Below the pieces are notes generated by a model. It was not told where the DNA came from. It worked only from the letters and a program-made list of their open reading frames with translations, and made no database searches. This document shows, piece after piece, positions 1 through 10,922 of a DNA stretch of 31,789 nucleotides (positions are counted from its first letter, which is position 1; each line of letters opens with the position of its first letter). This stretch comes from Chara braunii (taxonomy: Eukaryota; Streptophyta; Charophyceae; Charales; Characeae), in contig BFEA01000616.1 of the NCBI GenBank assembly GCA_003427395.1, positions 644,685 through 676,473 on the forward strand. Reading direction: 5' to 3'. Position numbers and translations under genes: made by a program.

Positions 1-587
1 TACCACAACACAGCCACGTAGCGAGCCCAAACCGCCGAGCCCGTCGACGACCCCTCGCTGGCAGTCCGGAGGGAGAAAGAACATCCATGGTGGCAGAAAC
101 CTACTCGATCCGCCATCTCTCGTAGCCTGACGTTAGAATCTTCACCAAGAGCAGACTTGCCACTTAAACAAAACGAGCAGAAAAATATCGCGCTGTTGCT
201 CCCTGCCATCACGCGACTCGCACTTTCGTTTGCCGCTTCACCTGATTACTCCCACACCGTACTAACGAGTCGCGAGTCCCACGAGGCACCACCACCCACC
301 CCTACCCCCTGCCCCATCATCCTCCATCACTCCCTGTCACCATCAACCCCACCCTCTTCCCCCACGCCTCGCCGCTCGTTGTTGCTCCCCATCACTGCTC
401 GTCACCACGCCCTGCCATTTCGCGCCTCGTGCTTTTGCCCACCACGTCACCCACGACGCGTGGCTTCTCCGTGACATACCGACAGGATCGTACTGGCACC
501 GGCCGCGATCGGCGCTCCCGGCCGCGCTGCGCACCCCGCCCAATCTTAGCTCCAATCTCTATGCACTGTGGAAGCAGATCACCCGTG
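1..587. other. No gene recognised
   Basis: C-rich, low-complexity sequence with short open frames on both strands. None has a recognisable domain, a credible start context or a plausible residue composition. I see no repeat partner for it in the window. Confidence 0.5.
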
Positions 588-800
588 TCCTTTTCCTTCT
601 TCTTCTTCCTCTTTGCTGTTGTTCTTTTTCGTCTTCTTCTTCCTTTGCTGTTTTTTTTTCCCCCTTCATCGTCTTCTTTTTGTTCTTCTTTTTGTTCTTT
701 GCTTCTTCATCTTCTTCTTCTTCTCATTCTTCTTTTTCTTCTTTGCTGTTTCATTTTTTGTTGTTGTTGTTGTTGTTGTTCTTCTTCTTCTGGCAATTTG
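588..800. repeat. Pyrimidine-rich (TTC/CTT/TTG) tract
   Basis: Almost pure pyrimidine on the + strand, built of degenerate TTC and CTT triplets and ending in a run of TTG triplets near 760-780. Open frames across it (poly-Phe/Ser/Leu on +, poly-Lys/Arg on -) are artefacts of composition. Confidence 0.9.
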
Positions 801-814
801 GCGGCGGTGATCGG

Positions 815-1344
<530 letters not shown>

Positions 1345-1490
1345 AACCTCACCAAATTATTTATTTTATTTTTGCCAAATCAGGGGTGCGCAACACGTAC
1401 CACCCCCCAACAACTTCAAATTTGTGATTGTGGGGGGGTTATATTTTTATAAACCTCCCTCTGAAAACCAAAGATATGACCCCCCCAACA

Positions 1491-1513
1491 TTTTTTTTTT
1501 TTTTTTTTTTTTT
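1491..1513 (-). repeat. T23 tract, likely LINE poly-A tail
   Basis: Twenty-three uninterrupted T on the + strand, which is poly-A on the minus strand, at the 3' side of the LINE. Placement and orientation fit a LINE tail. The gap between the last recognisable LINE coding sequence (about 1,790) and this tract would be a 3' UTR of about 275 bases. Homopolymer runs are common in this window, so this is not proof. Confidence 0.55.
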
Positions 1514-1789
1514 GGGCGGGGGAGCCAGAGCCCGACCTGTGCAGGCAGCGCACCTGTCCCGATCGCCAGCGCGCGGGTCCACCTGCCCATGGTGTGGCAA
1601 CGCGCAAACTCAACCACGCGGCCTCGGCCGAGGCGCACGATCCGCGGCCGAGGGAGCCATATAGGCCTTGTTCGACCTATTTCCATCCATAGGCTCCTCG
1701 CGCCCCCTGCCATGGGAAGGGGTCACCTGCTTCGTCACAGATGAAGCCGTTATCGAAAAGCACCTGATTGTATACTGTATCCGCGGCTT

Positions 1790-2211
1790 TAGGAAGCCGA
1801 CCTCATCTGGATCTTCCACAGTGCCAACTTTTGAGTCCACACAATATCTATGTGAATGTGGCCCATCACAGAGCTGCTGACCAGGCAGAGGTCCTTCGTT
1901 TCCCTCGGTACCTGGAGCGCATACGCTAGGTGGGACAACGTTACTTCCTACCAAGTCTCGCCCTTTGTGCGCAGGAGGGCTCCGATGAGCTACCGGAGCT
2001 GCAGCGCAACGGTTTGTAGTCTCGGATCTAGCAACCCTAGTCCTGGAAAGCTTCTTGGCTGAGTAAGTTTGATCCACGCAATTCCACACATAGAGTACTC
2101 GACCCTCGTGTTATTTGACCAGAGATGTGCATGGGCCGTCTTTCTAATGTAGCAGAAGGTGTGCCTGCTCGGCAAGTGTGCTGCTCTTGCATACCACAAT
2201 GTAGCCAGCAC
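1790..2211 (-). pseudogene. LINE reverse transcriptase C-terminal region, with stops
   Basis: The frame ending at 1990 carries the motif WIKLTQPRSFPGLGLLDP, the usual post-RT signature (GGLG followed by D) of L1-like elements, preceded by a Leu-Trp-Ser segment and followed by Ala-Leu. After an in-frame stop at 1990 the same frame continues with LINE-like sequence (LLRTKGETW, a second stop, then a His-Ile-Asp-Ile-Val-Trp segment and a Leu-Ala-Leu-Trp-Lys segment) to about 1,790. This is non-functional. It is separated by a frameshift near 2,215-2,225 from the RT fragment upstream. Confidence 0.75.
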
Positions 2212-2225
2212 CTAGTTCTTGATCA

Positions 2226-2723
2226 CTATGGCCTTTCCATACTACCTCTTGCACTCCATGCTTGGAGTTGGGCCACCGCCGCCGTTGCTCGTACCACAAT
2301 CTGCTCAATTCCTCTGTAGCTTGGTGTCAAGTTGGCCACCAAGAAGACCATCCTTTCTCCTTCCATTACGGTTGGGCTGTCCCATCCCTCTGGGGGCTCC
2401 ACTTCGAGTGGAAGGATGGCCTTAGACTTTTGCCAACTGACACGTATGCCCGAATACCTGCAGAAAAGTGCCAGGTCTTCTTTAAGAATTCCCAGCTCCT
2501 GGGCTGAGGGGGGGATTACTGATCCGGTGTCGTCCGCAAAGGATGTGGACGGCAGTTCCGCAGCTGGCCCCGCCTTGAGGCTGGTCAGTTGGTCATAAGC
2601 CCTCAATATTTTGTGCATTGATTCTATGTTGATGACATAGAGGGCTGAAGAGAGTGGACACCCCTGCGTCACAGATCGGGTGGCTCGCAACTTATCCGAT
2701 CTCACCCCATTCACTTGCATCAC
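2226..2723 (-). pseudogene. LINE reverse transcriptase, catalytic fragment (FADD)
   Basis: This 165-residue frame holds RT motifs: RSVTQGCPLSSALYVI (the QGCPLS-P motif) and then SFADDTGS, which contains the catalytic F/YADD pair, followed by a Gly-Ile-X-Val-X-Trp-X-Lys-Ser-Lys motif. It would copy element RNA at the nick made by the endonuclease. The preceding motif (the first catalytic Asp) is not visible, because the sequence between this frame and the next RT piece (about 2,724-2,809) is broken: a stop and a frame change occur. The 3' end of the frame runs out of register near 2,226. A dead copy. Confidence 0.85.
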
Positions 2724-2809
2724 AACTGCAGCCCCGACCAGCAGACTATGGACCCAACTGCAAAGGATAGACCCGATTCCCCTAAGCCGATCATAGGTCT
2801 TCTAAAGGT

Positions 2810-3061
2810 CTATTGATATGAAGGCATAGCCTGACCTGTGCACTGTTCCTCCTCCAACATCTGTTGGGCCAGTAACACATTTGATAGGATTCGGCGGCCT
2901 GCCACAAAATCCATTTGGGTATGATCGATCATGTGCAGCAGGACTTCCTTAAGGCAATTTGCCAATACGTTGGCAAGTATATTGTACAGCGTGTTCAGAA
3001 TTGAGAGCGGGCGCCAATTGCACACGTCCTCCTTTGCTCCCTTCTTGTACAACTGGACCAT
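2810..3061 (-). pseudogene. LINE reverse transcriptase, N-terminal fragment
   Basis: The motif YKKGAKEDVCNWRPLSILN followed by LANVLANCLKEVL and DFVAGRRILSNVLLAQ matches the N-terminal fingers of LINE RTs (usual consensus K-G-x(4)-xxNWRPxSLLN, and a Gly-Arg-x-Ile-xx-Asn-x-Leu motif). The frame then shifts before the FADD fragment. Upstream it runs into a 77-bp tandem duplication that repeats the LYKKGAKED coding segment out of frame. Confidence 0.85.
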
Positions 3062-3180
3062 GTACGCATCTGCAAAGCCTTGTGGAAGGGAACAATGTGA
3101 AGGTCCTCCTTTGCTCCCTTATTGTACAACAGGAACACGTACGCATCGGCAAGGCCTTGTGGAAGGGGACCGGTAGCATA
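3027..3180. repeat. 77-bp tandem duplication inside the LINE RT
   Basis: Bases 3027-3103 and 3104-3180 are two diverged copies of the same segment (both start TCCTCCTTTGCTCCC and share a GTACGCATC and AAGGCCTTGTGGAAGG core). They duplicate the codons for the Lys-Lys-Gly-Ala-Lys-Glu region and so break the frame. Differences between the copies show the duplication is not recent. Confidence 0.85.
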
Positions 3181-3189
3181 GGTTCATGA

Positions 3190-3715
3190 GGACTACCAGT
3201 AGCACAGTGGGGAGAACCGGCCGAGTTGCGAAAATGGAAAATGCGTTGAATTGCCGCCACGATTTATTTTGTGGTTGAAACAATTTTCTTTAATTTTTAA
3301 AATATTCTTCCGGAAAGATCACGGCCAAATCTACAGACCCTCCAATTTTCAGAGCTTTTGAGTCATTCTTCTTAGCACAAAAAAATGCAGAAGTTGGGGG
3401 TACTTTTTCCGTTGGCACACACGAGGAAGAGTGGCAAAAATGGAGAATGCAATGAATCGGCGCGACACTTATTTTGCGATTTATTTATTTATTTATTTTC
3501 TGATATTTTTCCTGGATAGGTCACAACCTAATCCACTACAGGATCTCCAATTTTCAGATTTTTTCGTCAATTCTTCTGAGAGTCCAAAGTTGGTGCTTGA
3601 AAATTTTGGGACTGACCCACGTGCGCCTGCCGGTCGCTGGCCCCCCGTAAAACGCAGTTCGTATGGCCAGAAAAGCCGAATTTCAGCCGTCGGGGGTAAT
3701 GGTGGTTTAAGTGCT
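3190..3715. repeat. Diverged 205-bp tandem dimer interrupting the LINE
   Basis: Two related copies begin at 3225 and 3431 and share AAAATGGA, the TCCAATTTTCAG core (3341 and 3546, offset 205) and a TTCTTCT segment. The block is AT-rich in its first two-thirds and lies between LINE pieces that are normally contiguous (LTEAYNEAL at about 3,715-3,740 and YKKGAKED at 3,050). I do not recognise the repeat. It may be a foreign insertion with its own tandem structure. Confidence 0.65.
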
Positions 3716-4030
3716 TCATTGTAGGCTTCTGTCAACAGAATGACGAAGAAGAGTGAAATTCTTTGTACAATTCCACCGGCATTCCGTCCAGGTCGGGCCG
3801 GGCGCCCTGAGCCTAGGGAGCTCCGCAGTCGCACTTGCCACCTCGTCTGTAGTGATGTCCTCCTCCAGCTCACACGTGTCTGCGAGGACGAGCCACCGGT
3901 GGATATGTATCCAGATGTCTCGTTCTGGTTCCCCGGCCATGTCCCCGGGGGTCCATTGTTCCTCCTCAGTCGGTAAGTGATGATAGAAGCTTGTGACACA
4001 CTTCAAATTCCCTTTATGGTGCACTGCCAC
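3716..4030 (-). pseudogene. LINE pre-RT and RT start fragment
   Basis: The frame holds ELEEDITTDEVASATAELP followed by LRAPGP, matching the start of LINE RTs (a Thr/Ser-xx-Glu-hydrophobic segment and then K-APGPDG). After APGP a frameshift occurs; the rest of the motif continues in an overlapping minus-strand frame (3493-3999) as LLTEAYNEAL. The expected Asp-Gly after APGP is lost to the shift. Continuation is cut by the tandem dimer to the left. Confidence 0.75.
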
Positions 4031-4127
4031 TCGGCCTAGCCGTTGAAAGGATGGTCCATAGCTGTCATTATTGGTGTTGCCTTTCGTGCAGCCACTGTGG
4101 CAAAGAATTGACTCGGCATTTGTTCCC

Positions 4128-4532
4128 TCACCATAACCATGTCTTCTTCGTGCCCCTCCCCCATTTGACTGCTTCCTCTGCCCACCATTCCATCCACCTT
4201 CCAGCTACGTCCACTCTTTTTGCCCACCATTGTTCTTCTGTTTGGTCCCCCATGGCGCCCTGGTTCAGATCGTCCATCCTTTGGGCATACTCCTCTCCCG
4301 TTCTCTTATTCGTCAGGTAGCTGCTGTGCAGCTGCTTCTGCAATTTCCCTCTCAGTCTCTCTAGTGCTGTCATGATGTGATCCAGCAAGTTCTCCTGCAG
4401 GTAGTTTTCCACCCAATCTTTCCAGAAACTAGTCGCCGTCGGCCTGAACTCCTCACTCTTGAACATCCATGCCAGGATTGCCTTCGGCAGGTGACCAATC
4501 TCTAGTCTACCCACTCGGGAAGTCGCTGTCAC
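4128..4532 (-). pseudogene. LINE linker between endonuclease and RT
   Basis: A 134-residue Trp-rich charged frame (MFKSEEFRPTATSFWKDW, then a run of Leu/Gln/Lys with YAQRMDDLNQGAMG) resembles the helical linker that follows the APE endonuclease in L1-like elements. It lies in the right order and strand between the DFN motif (4,772-4,780) and the RT start. No independent domain is recognised. It is assigned mainly by position. Confidence 0.5.
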
Positions 4533-4559
4533 GACAAGTTCTCCGATGTGGCCATCGGG

Positions 4560-5457
4560 CTAATCTGCACTTGCTCCAAAGATGCCCATATCATGTTGAT
4601 TCGGCTTCTTCAGGTTGCCGTGTTTCCCCAGAAAGTAAAGCTCCTCACATGTGGATATAGTGTTCTCTAGGAATTGGTGCACTCGAGTCCTGTCATTCCA
4701 TTGATCAATGCCAGAGAGCCGGCCTCCACTTAACATCCAGTTGCTGAGTCTCGTTCCGGATCTACGACTGAGTTGAAGTCGCTTGCAATTATGATGTTGC
4801 TGACGTTTGGAACCAGAGTCTGCAGCTGCTCGCACATCCGACACTGTATTCCTATCTTCGTTGGCTTGTATACCTTATAGATGGAGCCTCCCGGGGAGTG
4901 CTAGTGGTGTCTGCTCATATCAGCACCCGTAGCATTAACTCGGGCTGTTAAAAAAATAAAAAATAAAAAAATTCAGTATCACCCACGCCCACCGGCCCCT
5001 GGAGTCATGATACCAATCTGTCACCTCACCCCTGAAGTTTGGGGAGACCAGGATCCACACCCCTCCTCTCGTGCCCTGTGTTGGGGCCCATACCTGATGG
5101 CCCTTCCACCACAGCATCGTCGTCGTTGTCCTGGCCTCGTTTAGCTTCGTCTCCTGCAGGCACACCACATCGACTTATTCCGCTCTGACTTTTTTTCACT
5201 AACTCTCTCCGCCTGGGCAACAGTGACTTGGCTCCCAGGCCTCTCACGTTCCACGTCAGCAGCTTCAGTTGATTACAGTGTTTTCCTACCCCCATGCTAC
5301 TCCCCTCCCCGTTACCTCCGAAGTAGCCTAAATGCCCACCTTTCCCCTTTCCCCACTCCCCACCATTCTGGCCCTGTCTTCGTCCATGTTCTACTCCCGG
5401 TCTTCTATCATTAGTATCCTCCTCTTTAAGTTGCTGCGGGGTGTCTCCTAGCGACAC
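4560..5457 (-). pseudogene. LINE APE-type endonuclease, frameshifted
   Basis: The endonuclease nicks target DNA to prime reverse transcription. Three frame pieces carry it: LKLLTWNVRGLGA (the N-terminal Asn motif, near 5,200-5,240), VVCLQETKLNEA (the catalytic Glu, near 5,140-5,168) followed by GGVWILVSPNFRG, and NIIIASDFNSVVDP (the Asp-Phe-Asn motif at 4,772-4,780). Between the first two pieces is an in-frame TAA and a shift in a run of A; between the second and third is an A/T-rich stretch (4,948-4,972) that looks like an insertion. About 70 residues of low-complexity Gly/Lys-rich sequence lie upstream of the first motif. Dead. Confidence 0.85.
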
Positions 5458-5541
5458 CCTTAAAAGATAACATCGCCCTTACCCCCCCCTTCCCTCCTTC
5501 TCTCAACTATACCACTCCTTACTGTCCCCACTCCCATATTC

Positions 5542-5940
5542 TCATCCCCTTTTGAAACTGCTCACCCCCCACTTGCTCATCCTGCAGCAGTCGCGTGTTG
5601 ACGCTGTCGAGTATATATTTTTATCTTCATTTTTCTTTTCTTTTTGCTTTGTTTCTTTTTTCCTAATTGGGTTATTTTCTTGGACCCAATCCCTCACAAG
5701 ACCCCTCCCTCCTAGCATCGATATTCCCTGGTGCAGCCCCACTTCCCATATCCCACCTCCCTGAGGACCAACACCACCCTTCTACCAGATCTTGATGGGG
5801 TGATCTGACCAGACAGCGGTCGTGGGCACCAATATTGAATGGGGGAGCCCCTTTTCAGCCTTAATTGAGGCATTGCTGTACGAGCCTCGTCGTATGGGTA
5901 CCTCAAGAGGTAGGCGTGAATATATTTCCTCTACAAGCGC
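5542..5940 (-). other. Possible LINE ORF1 remnant
   Basis: Minus-strand frames upstream of the endonuclease read LVEEIYSRLPLEVPIRRGS and then a Thr-Ala-Val-Trp-Ser-Asp-His-Pro segment, with a stop before continuing through a Lys/Glu-rich stretch. Position suggests an ORF1 remnant. No zinc knuckle or DUF4283-like core is clear. Confidence 0.25.
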
Positions 5941-6087
5941 CATGAGTGAACCCAAGAGCTCATGATGTTACCTGGCGTACCATTTATCCATCTACCACAA
6001 GCAGTGTCTAATGGCCTTGCCTGTTAGGCCACGGTCTTCCAGGGCCACCCTAGGTACCCCCGCCCACTGTGCCCGGCACAGCTATCT

Positions 6088-6304
6088 ATTAAACCACCAG
6101 TACTTCCAAGGCACTTTTCCCTGGGGCTAGAAGCATGCCGCACCCCACAAAAAAACGGACTGGCATGGGCCTCCTTTCCTTTTGGCTGGTGCCGCCAGCC
6201 ATTTCACCAGCCATTTGGCTCAGGTGACTGAGGCCCAAAAAGCTGCCGCAGCATGCAGGCCGTGACTTCAGAAAACTGGCTGGGAAACGTACTGGTGGTT
6301 TAAT
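6088..6304. mobile_element. Family-A MITE, copy A1 (217 bp)
   Basis: Perfect 16-base terminal inverted repeats: ATTAAACCACCAGTAC at 6088-6103 and its reverse complement at 6289-6304. The interior matches, in inverted orientation, the elements at 27,453-27,646 and 28,692-28,914 (shared AAGTGCCT, GGCACC/GGTGCC and GCTGC words). There is no coding capacity. The target duplication could be TA, with the repeat ending in AACCACC, but the symmetric ATTAA flank makes this ambiguous. A minus-strand frame of 197 residues crosses it and the next repeat; I treat that as chance. Confidence 0.8.
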
Positions 6305-6440
6305 CTGTCTACCAAGTCCCGCATCTGATTCATGGTCGTACAGCTTATCTGTGCTTACTCGAACTATATCAATGTCGTTTCTCAAGATCATATCATCTGC
6401 CTGCAACCCCTGGTTTAGTTTTTCAGCAGCAATCGGCCAC

Positions 6441-7235
6441 CCTAGTCTCCGGTCCTCAATGGGTAACTGGAGTTCCCTGTCCTCAACTGGCCCCACATCC
6501 AGTCTCAGTCCTCTAGAGCGGTTCACTCTGTCTCTGTCATAGAGAAGAGTCGTGCTGTCCTCTAGAGCATTGATCAGCCACCCTGGTCTCCGGTCCTCAA
6601 CGGGTAACCCCAGTTTTCTGTTCTCAACCGGCCCTACCAACCAGCCTCGCTCCTCAAGAAAGGCTCCCCCGGTCTCCATCATCGAGAACAGTCACCAGAA
6701 TCTCTGCCTTTCGCAGCAGCTCCTCCTGCAATCAGCAGCCCTAGTCTCCGGTCCCCAACCGTTAACCCCAGTTTCCTGTCTTCAACTGGCCCCACACCCA
6801 GTCTCAATCCCCAAGAGGGGCTCATTTCATCTCTGTCATCAAGATGAATCCACCAATCATCTGGCTATTCCAACAGCAACCCCTGCACTTTAAAATCCAA
6901 CTCGTGTGCATCACCTATCATCTAGCCTCTGCTGGGCTGGGGGACAAGTAGGTGGGGTGCCAACCTAACACCAACTTGACTCGCATAGGAGAGGATGTTG
7001 TTTCCTAACTGGTAACCCCAATTTCCTGTCCTCAATTGCCTTCACATCCAGTCTCAATCCTCAAGAGGGGCCCATTCCACCTCTGTCATCAAGACGAGTC
7101 CACCAATCATCTGCCCATTGAAACAGCAACCCCTGCGCTTCACAATCCGACTCGTGTGCATCACCTATCATCTAGCCTCTGCTGGGCTGGGGGACAAATA
7201 GGTGGGGTGCCAACCTAACACAGGAGAGGATCATG
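6441..7235. repeat. Degenerate tandem repeats, 141-250 bp period
   Basis: The word CCTAGTCTCCGGTCC or a close variant starts units at 6441, 6582 and 6740, and a fourth partial unit keeps the downstream core (GGTAACCCCA at 7011). The last two units share a longer 250-bp period: CTCGTGTGCATCACC occurs at 6901 and 7151, and TAGGTGGGGTGCCAACC near 6949 and 7199. Parallel peptides on the minus strand (GPVENRKLGLP and GPVEDRELQLP) simply reflect the DNA repeat. Confidence 0.85.
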
Positions 7236-8806
7236 TTCCCTTTACGCGGTTGCTTTTGGCTCAGTGAGTACTCGGGGTAGCGTTAGGAGGGTCTTGCTAT
7301 AGATGGCCACCTTAGAGTGGTGATGAAAAGACAGTCCTTTGGTCTCTGAGTCCTATGGGGCACCGACAGTATTTCCCCCAACTGCAGATCTATACTGCCC
7401 TATACATCTTTGTACCAATGTGAAGAAGTTCTACACAGGGTCCACAATGGATTTTAGTAGAGGATTTAGCAATACTGCCCCTCCTACCACTAGTAGAGAA
7501 AGAGATCAACCCAGACCAAGGGAGAGCGTACAGACAGGAGAGAAAGGGGCAATGGAGGTGGGGACTGACAGACTGACTGACATTCCTCACAGGACTGACA
7601 GCAGACTCTTCTGCACAAAGTGGCTTCGGACACATGTCGCATCTTGAAGGGACGCTGGACCCATTTTCCAGCAGGTGCAGCTCGCACAAATAGATGGAGC
7701 CTCCAACGCAGAGGACCTGTTAAGGAGGCTGCTCTTATCAACTCGTCAAGTGGAAACGCCCATGCAACGAAGTTTCAATTAAAAAAACAAAAGTTGAGAA
7801 AACAAAAAAAAAACAGTGCTGATACACTGCTGAAAAGTCGAATTAGACTCAATTAGTACACCTCCTGAAGAGCTGGCTGGTGAGCTGCTTTTTTTTTTGA
7901 GGGAAGTACATTCATGTCACAAATGAGTTTCATAGGGGACAAAAAAACACATGCGTCGCAAAAGAAACCAGGCACGAGTTCGAAAAGGGCAATGGAAGTA
8001 CCGCGGCCGTGGTGTCGGATCGGATGTTATATTTACAGGGGTCAGCCGTGGCGTCAGAGCGGGAAAGAAAAAATAAAAAAAAAGCCCAACGGATACTTTT
8101 CAACCAAAATTGCCGTTTCAAAGTCGGCGCCTGATTTCTTAGCCAGCACGTGTTTTTTGTGCCTTTACAAACTCCAAACCTGCCGCGTCCACCGTTGTTT
8201 TTTTTTTCTTTTCTTTACTTTTTTCAACACCCGTAGAGAGGCTGCTAATATTAGAGGTGATAAGAGCCTCCAGTAGTAGGCCCCTGCTTGTAGATGGCCC
8301 CAGTCTATTGGTGGGGAGCTGCACCTGCTAAGCCGGGTCCAGCGTCACATCATAAGATCAGGGACTATGTTGGTCTTTGGTTTTGATGAGCAGCATTGGT
8401 TGCCCTCTCGCAACAGGATTGACTGCCCATCGGATGTAAGAACGGACTCATCACCATCCCACTCCTCTGACAGTCCTAATTCAGGACCGCCATGCCCCTG
8501 TCACACAGCGAAGTTGAGCGAACCCATTTGAATCCATTTTATATGCCATTGGAGGGATGGCTAAATGCATCTAGGATGCCGCCATGATTATTTTTTTATT
8601 TTTTTTTCCAATACCAGGGTCCAGGCCTTGCTCCCCATGAGACCAAACGCGCACTGCTTTTGTCAAAGTTTCCCTATGCATTGCCCACTCCCTCCATCCT
8701 ACCTCAGTGTCTACCACTCAGGACCATGATCCATCTACTGGCAGGATGACCTGACGCTGGCTTCTGAGCATGGTTTGATCCTTTTGTGTTTTCTTTTTTT
8801 TTTCAG

Positions 8807-8808
<2 letters not shown>
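7236..8808. other. No gene recognised
   Basis: Short open frames without recognisable motifs. Contains A/T homopolymer stretches (near 7,807, 7,889, 8,070-8,092, 8,195 and 8,590). No internal repeat of note and no partner elsewhere in the window was seen. Confidence 0.5.

Positions 8809-8870
<62 letters not shown>
8809..8870. repeat. (GA)n microsatellite
   Basis: Sixty-two bases of uninterrupted GA repeat, preceded by a pyrimidine-rich stretch at 8,790-8,804. Open frames across it are artefacts. Confidence 0.95.
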
Positions 8871-8874
<4 letters not shown>

Positions 8875-9273
8875 TACATTCAAAATGTTGGACTCGTTGG
8901 ACTGCACATGGTCCAGAAAGTGTCCAAATGCATGTAGAGTGTTGTGTCGTGGTGAGAGCCCCCTTCTCCACTTGCAGCAATCGCATTTTAGCGAGCTGTA
9001 CAGACTGTCTGAGGGTTCACCTTCGGATGAGCCCATGAACGTCCAACGAAACAGCCTGTCGCACCCCTCCATCTCTTGTCCTTTTCTCCCTTTCTTCCAA
9101 GGGTTCAGCCATCAGTTCGTGCTTCTTTTTTAGACCATTTCTCAATTTATGTGTGTCATCCTCTTCATCACAATATCATATAATCCTATAATATTCTTTT
9201 TAATTTTTCAAATAAATGGGTGTATATCAAGAAGCATCCCCACACGGAAAGGAATTCCTGACCATAGACTCCA

Positions 9274-9964
9274 GGGGCCTGGACCCATTAGCCAAGTATT
9301 CTACCGCTTCGTTCAGGATTTCGATCACGAGTGGCCTCGAGTGACACAGTACAGCCGTCGAATAGATCGGATCTCGACGGCCTGGTAGTTTCCGAGCGGG
9401 ACTGTAAAGATGCCCACCTCCCGTCCAATGATATGCGTCGAAAAAAACAGACAAACAAAGCTGGACTAACTTGGACATGATAGCTCGTGGCTTTGCGTGG
9501 GCGGGAAGTCTGGATTTTATGGGCTCTTAAGGGGGGGGGGTGATTTCCAGACTTCGTTTTTTTTTTTTTTGGCTCTGAGAAATAGAACTTGAAATGTGAA
9601 ATTCAGATATCGTGGTGGATCTGACAGGAACGCTTCCGCGTCTGTCGGATGGCCTGTTAGAGGCATCATGAGATACTTGGGGATGACTGTATCCCTATAG
9701 ACATTACTGGTTCATCCTCGTGGCTGTGTTCGTGGACACATTTTATTGCCACGGTACATTAGTATGAAGACTTACGTAAAGGATATCGTACCAACCCATG
9801 AATTCGGGTGCACAGCTGTTCTTCATAGTTATATGTGCTATTTCAATTCATTTTAAATTAAAAAACGATCCATTCATGCAAATAAAAAATCACTTTGTAT
9901 TTTCCAAAAAACCATAAAATTGTGTCACACATCGTAGAATGCTTCGCTAGTGGGTCCAGGCCCC
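9274..9964. mobile_element. Family-C inverted-repeat element (691 bp)
   Basis: Terminal inverted repeats of about 35 bases with about 31 matches: the left end starts GGGGCCTGGACCCA then TTAGCCAAGTATTCTAC, and the right end reads the same on the minus strand with C/T, G/C and C/T changes. There is no open frame of note inside, so it is a non-autonomous DNA transposon. A leading CA just outside the left end recalls hAT termini (CAGGG), but no 8-bp target duplication is visible. The superfamily is left open. Confidence 0.65.
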
Positions 9965-9969
9965 AGGGG

Positions 9970-10097
9970 TGAGGTCCCACAAGCAAAGGGGATTGGATTG
10001 AATGCCTGAATCTGGACGTGTTTGTGGAAAGGTGCAGAAAATTGGGATTGATCTGCTTTTCTGCATCTCTGCATGAAATGTATCCACGTTCAGCCAC
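9970..10097. mobile_element. Family-B element, right end lost (B3)
   Basis: Shares GGTCCCACAAGCAAAGGGG-ATTGGAT, TGAATCTGGACGTGTTTG and GGAAAGGTGCAGAA with the element at 23,911. The right arm begins (ATGTATCCACGTTCAG) but stops after a few bases, so the terminal part is missing. It abuts the right end of the family-C element. Confidence 0.7.
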
Positions 10098-10850
10098 CTT
10101 TTCTCTTTTGTTTAATTATTAACATATAGTCTGAGTGGTATCCATGCTGTGTGCTCTAGCTTTTTTTTCCATGTGCCCTAGGAAACTGAGAATTAAAATT
10201 AAAAAAAAAAAAAAAAAAAGGAGAGAATTATTTGACCCAGCTTTAGGTGTTAGAGCGGAGGTGTCCATTTACTCCATGGTATAGCAATTTTGGGCTTGGT
10301 AAATTTTTTTATTTTATTTTTTTGGTGGGGGAGGGGGGGAGGGGGGGAGAGGGAGGGGTTTCCATTGGCCATTCTAAGTTCTAACCCATAATTCGGGTAG
10401 TAATGGGTGTCTGGCTGGTTTTAGGTCGGGTTCGTCAGGTTTTGCAGGACTTGCCTGCTTGGGGAAAGTAGGTAGGTAGGCACTGCATATATTGACAGAG
10501 CGTGGGAGGTATCAGTACAATGATATTTCAATGGCAATGCAGCAGTAAATTCCAGTAATTGATAATAACTAGTCAAGATGGTTTTCTGTTCTTTTTGTTC
10601 TTTTGCTTACAAGCAACGGCCGTCGGCCTTAGGATGTCATCGTCGAACTGACCTGGCAGAGCTTTCAATAATTTCAGTCATGGGTCTTTCTTTTATATTA
10701 TTAATTAGCAGTAGCTCCACGTAAAGTCTCTGAGGATCCTATCACAGACATCATATGTTGGTTTCCTGCGGATTGCCCTCTAATTGAATTTAATAATTTT
10801 AATTACTATTACTTACTATCTAGAAAGTAAATTCATTATAGCTCTATTTG
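10098..10850. other. No gene recognised
   Basis: AT-rich sequence with an A20-like run near 10,201-10,219, a T-rich run near 10,303-10,321 and a G-rich tract at 10,324-10,358. No coding signal and no repeat partner found. Confidence 0.5.
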
Positions 10851-10857
10851 GATCTAT

Positions 10858-10922
10858 TCGGAGCCAAACCCAGGTCTGTATTTCAACAGTTCATGGGTGT
10901 TACCAACCGAGCTACGCCCATT
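10858..10922 (-). repeat. Degenerate tRNA-like sequence (SINE head or tRNA relic)
   Basis: On the minus strand the sequence begins GGGCGTAGCTCGGTTGGTAA, which contains a good pol III box A (TAGCTCGGTTGG), then a D-arm-like part, a CTGT/ACAG anticodon-stem-like pair with a 6-nt loop, and a weak box B (GGGTTTGGCTCC). Stem pairing is incomplete and the loop is one base short, so it is not a functional tRNA. It could be the head of a tRNA-derived SINE. No body, poly-A or target duplication was established. Confidence 0.45.

Larger units (their letters stand above)
1491..5460 (-). mobile_element. Decayed LINE (non-LTR retrotransposon), minus strand
   Basis: Read on the minus strand, this span carries in order an APE-type endonuclease, a linker, a reverse transcriptase and a C-terminal region, as in plant L1-like LINEs. 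It has at least six frameshifts or in-frame stops, a 77-bp tandem duplication (3027-3180) and a foreign block (about 3190-3710) inside the RT. The T23 tract at 1491-1513 would be its poly-A tail. The expected C-terminal zinc-knuckle (zf-RVT) region is not evident, so the 3' part is deleted or too decayed. No clear target-site duplication was found at either edge. The copy is certainly dead. The 5' limit is uncertain and might extend to about 5,940. Confidence 0.85.

Noticed and set aside
6089-6682. Minus-strand frame of 197 codons with two repeated GPVE-DR peptides
   Set aside because: It spans a MITE and a DNA tandem repeat; the repeated peptide is explained by the DNA repeat.
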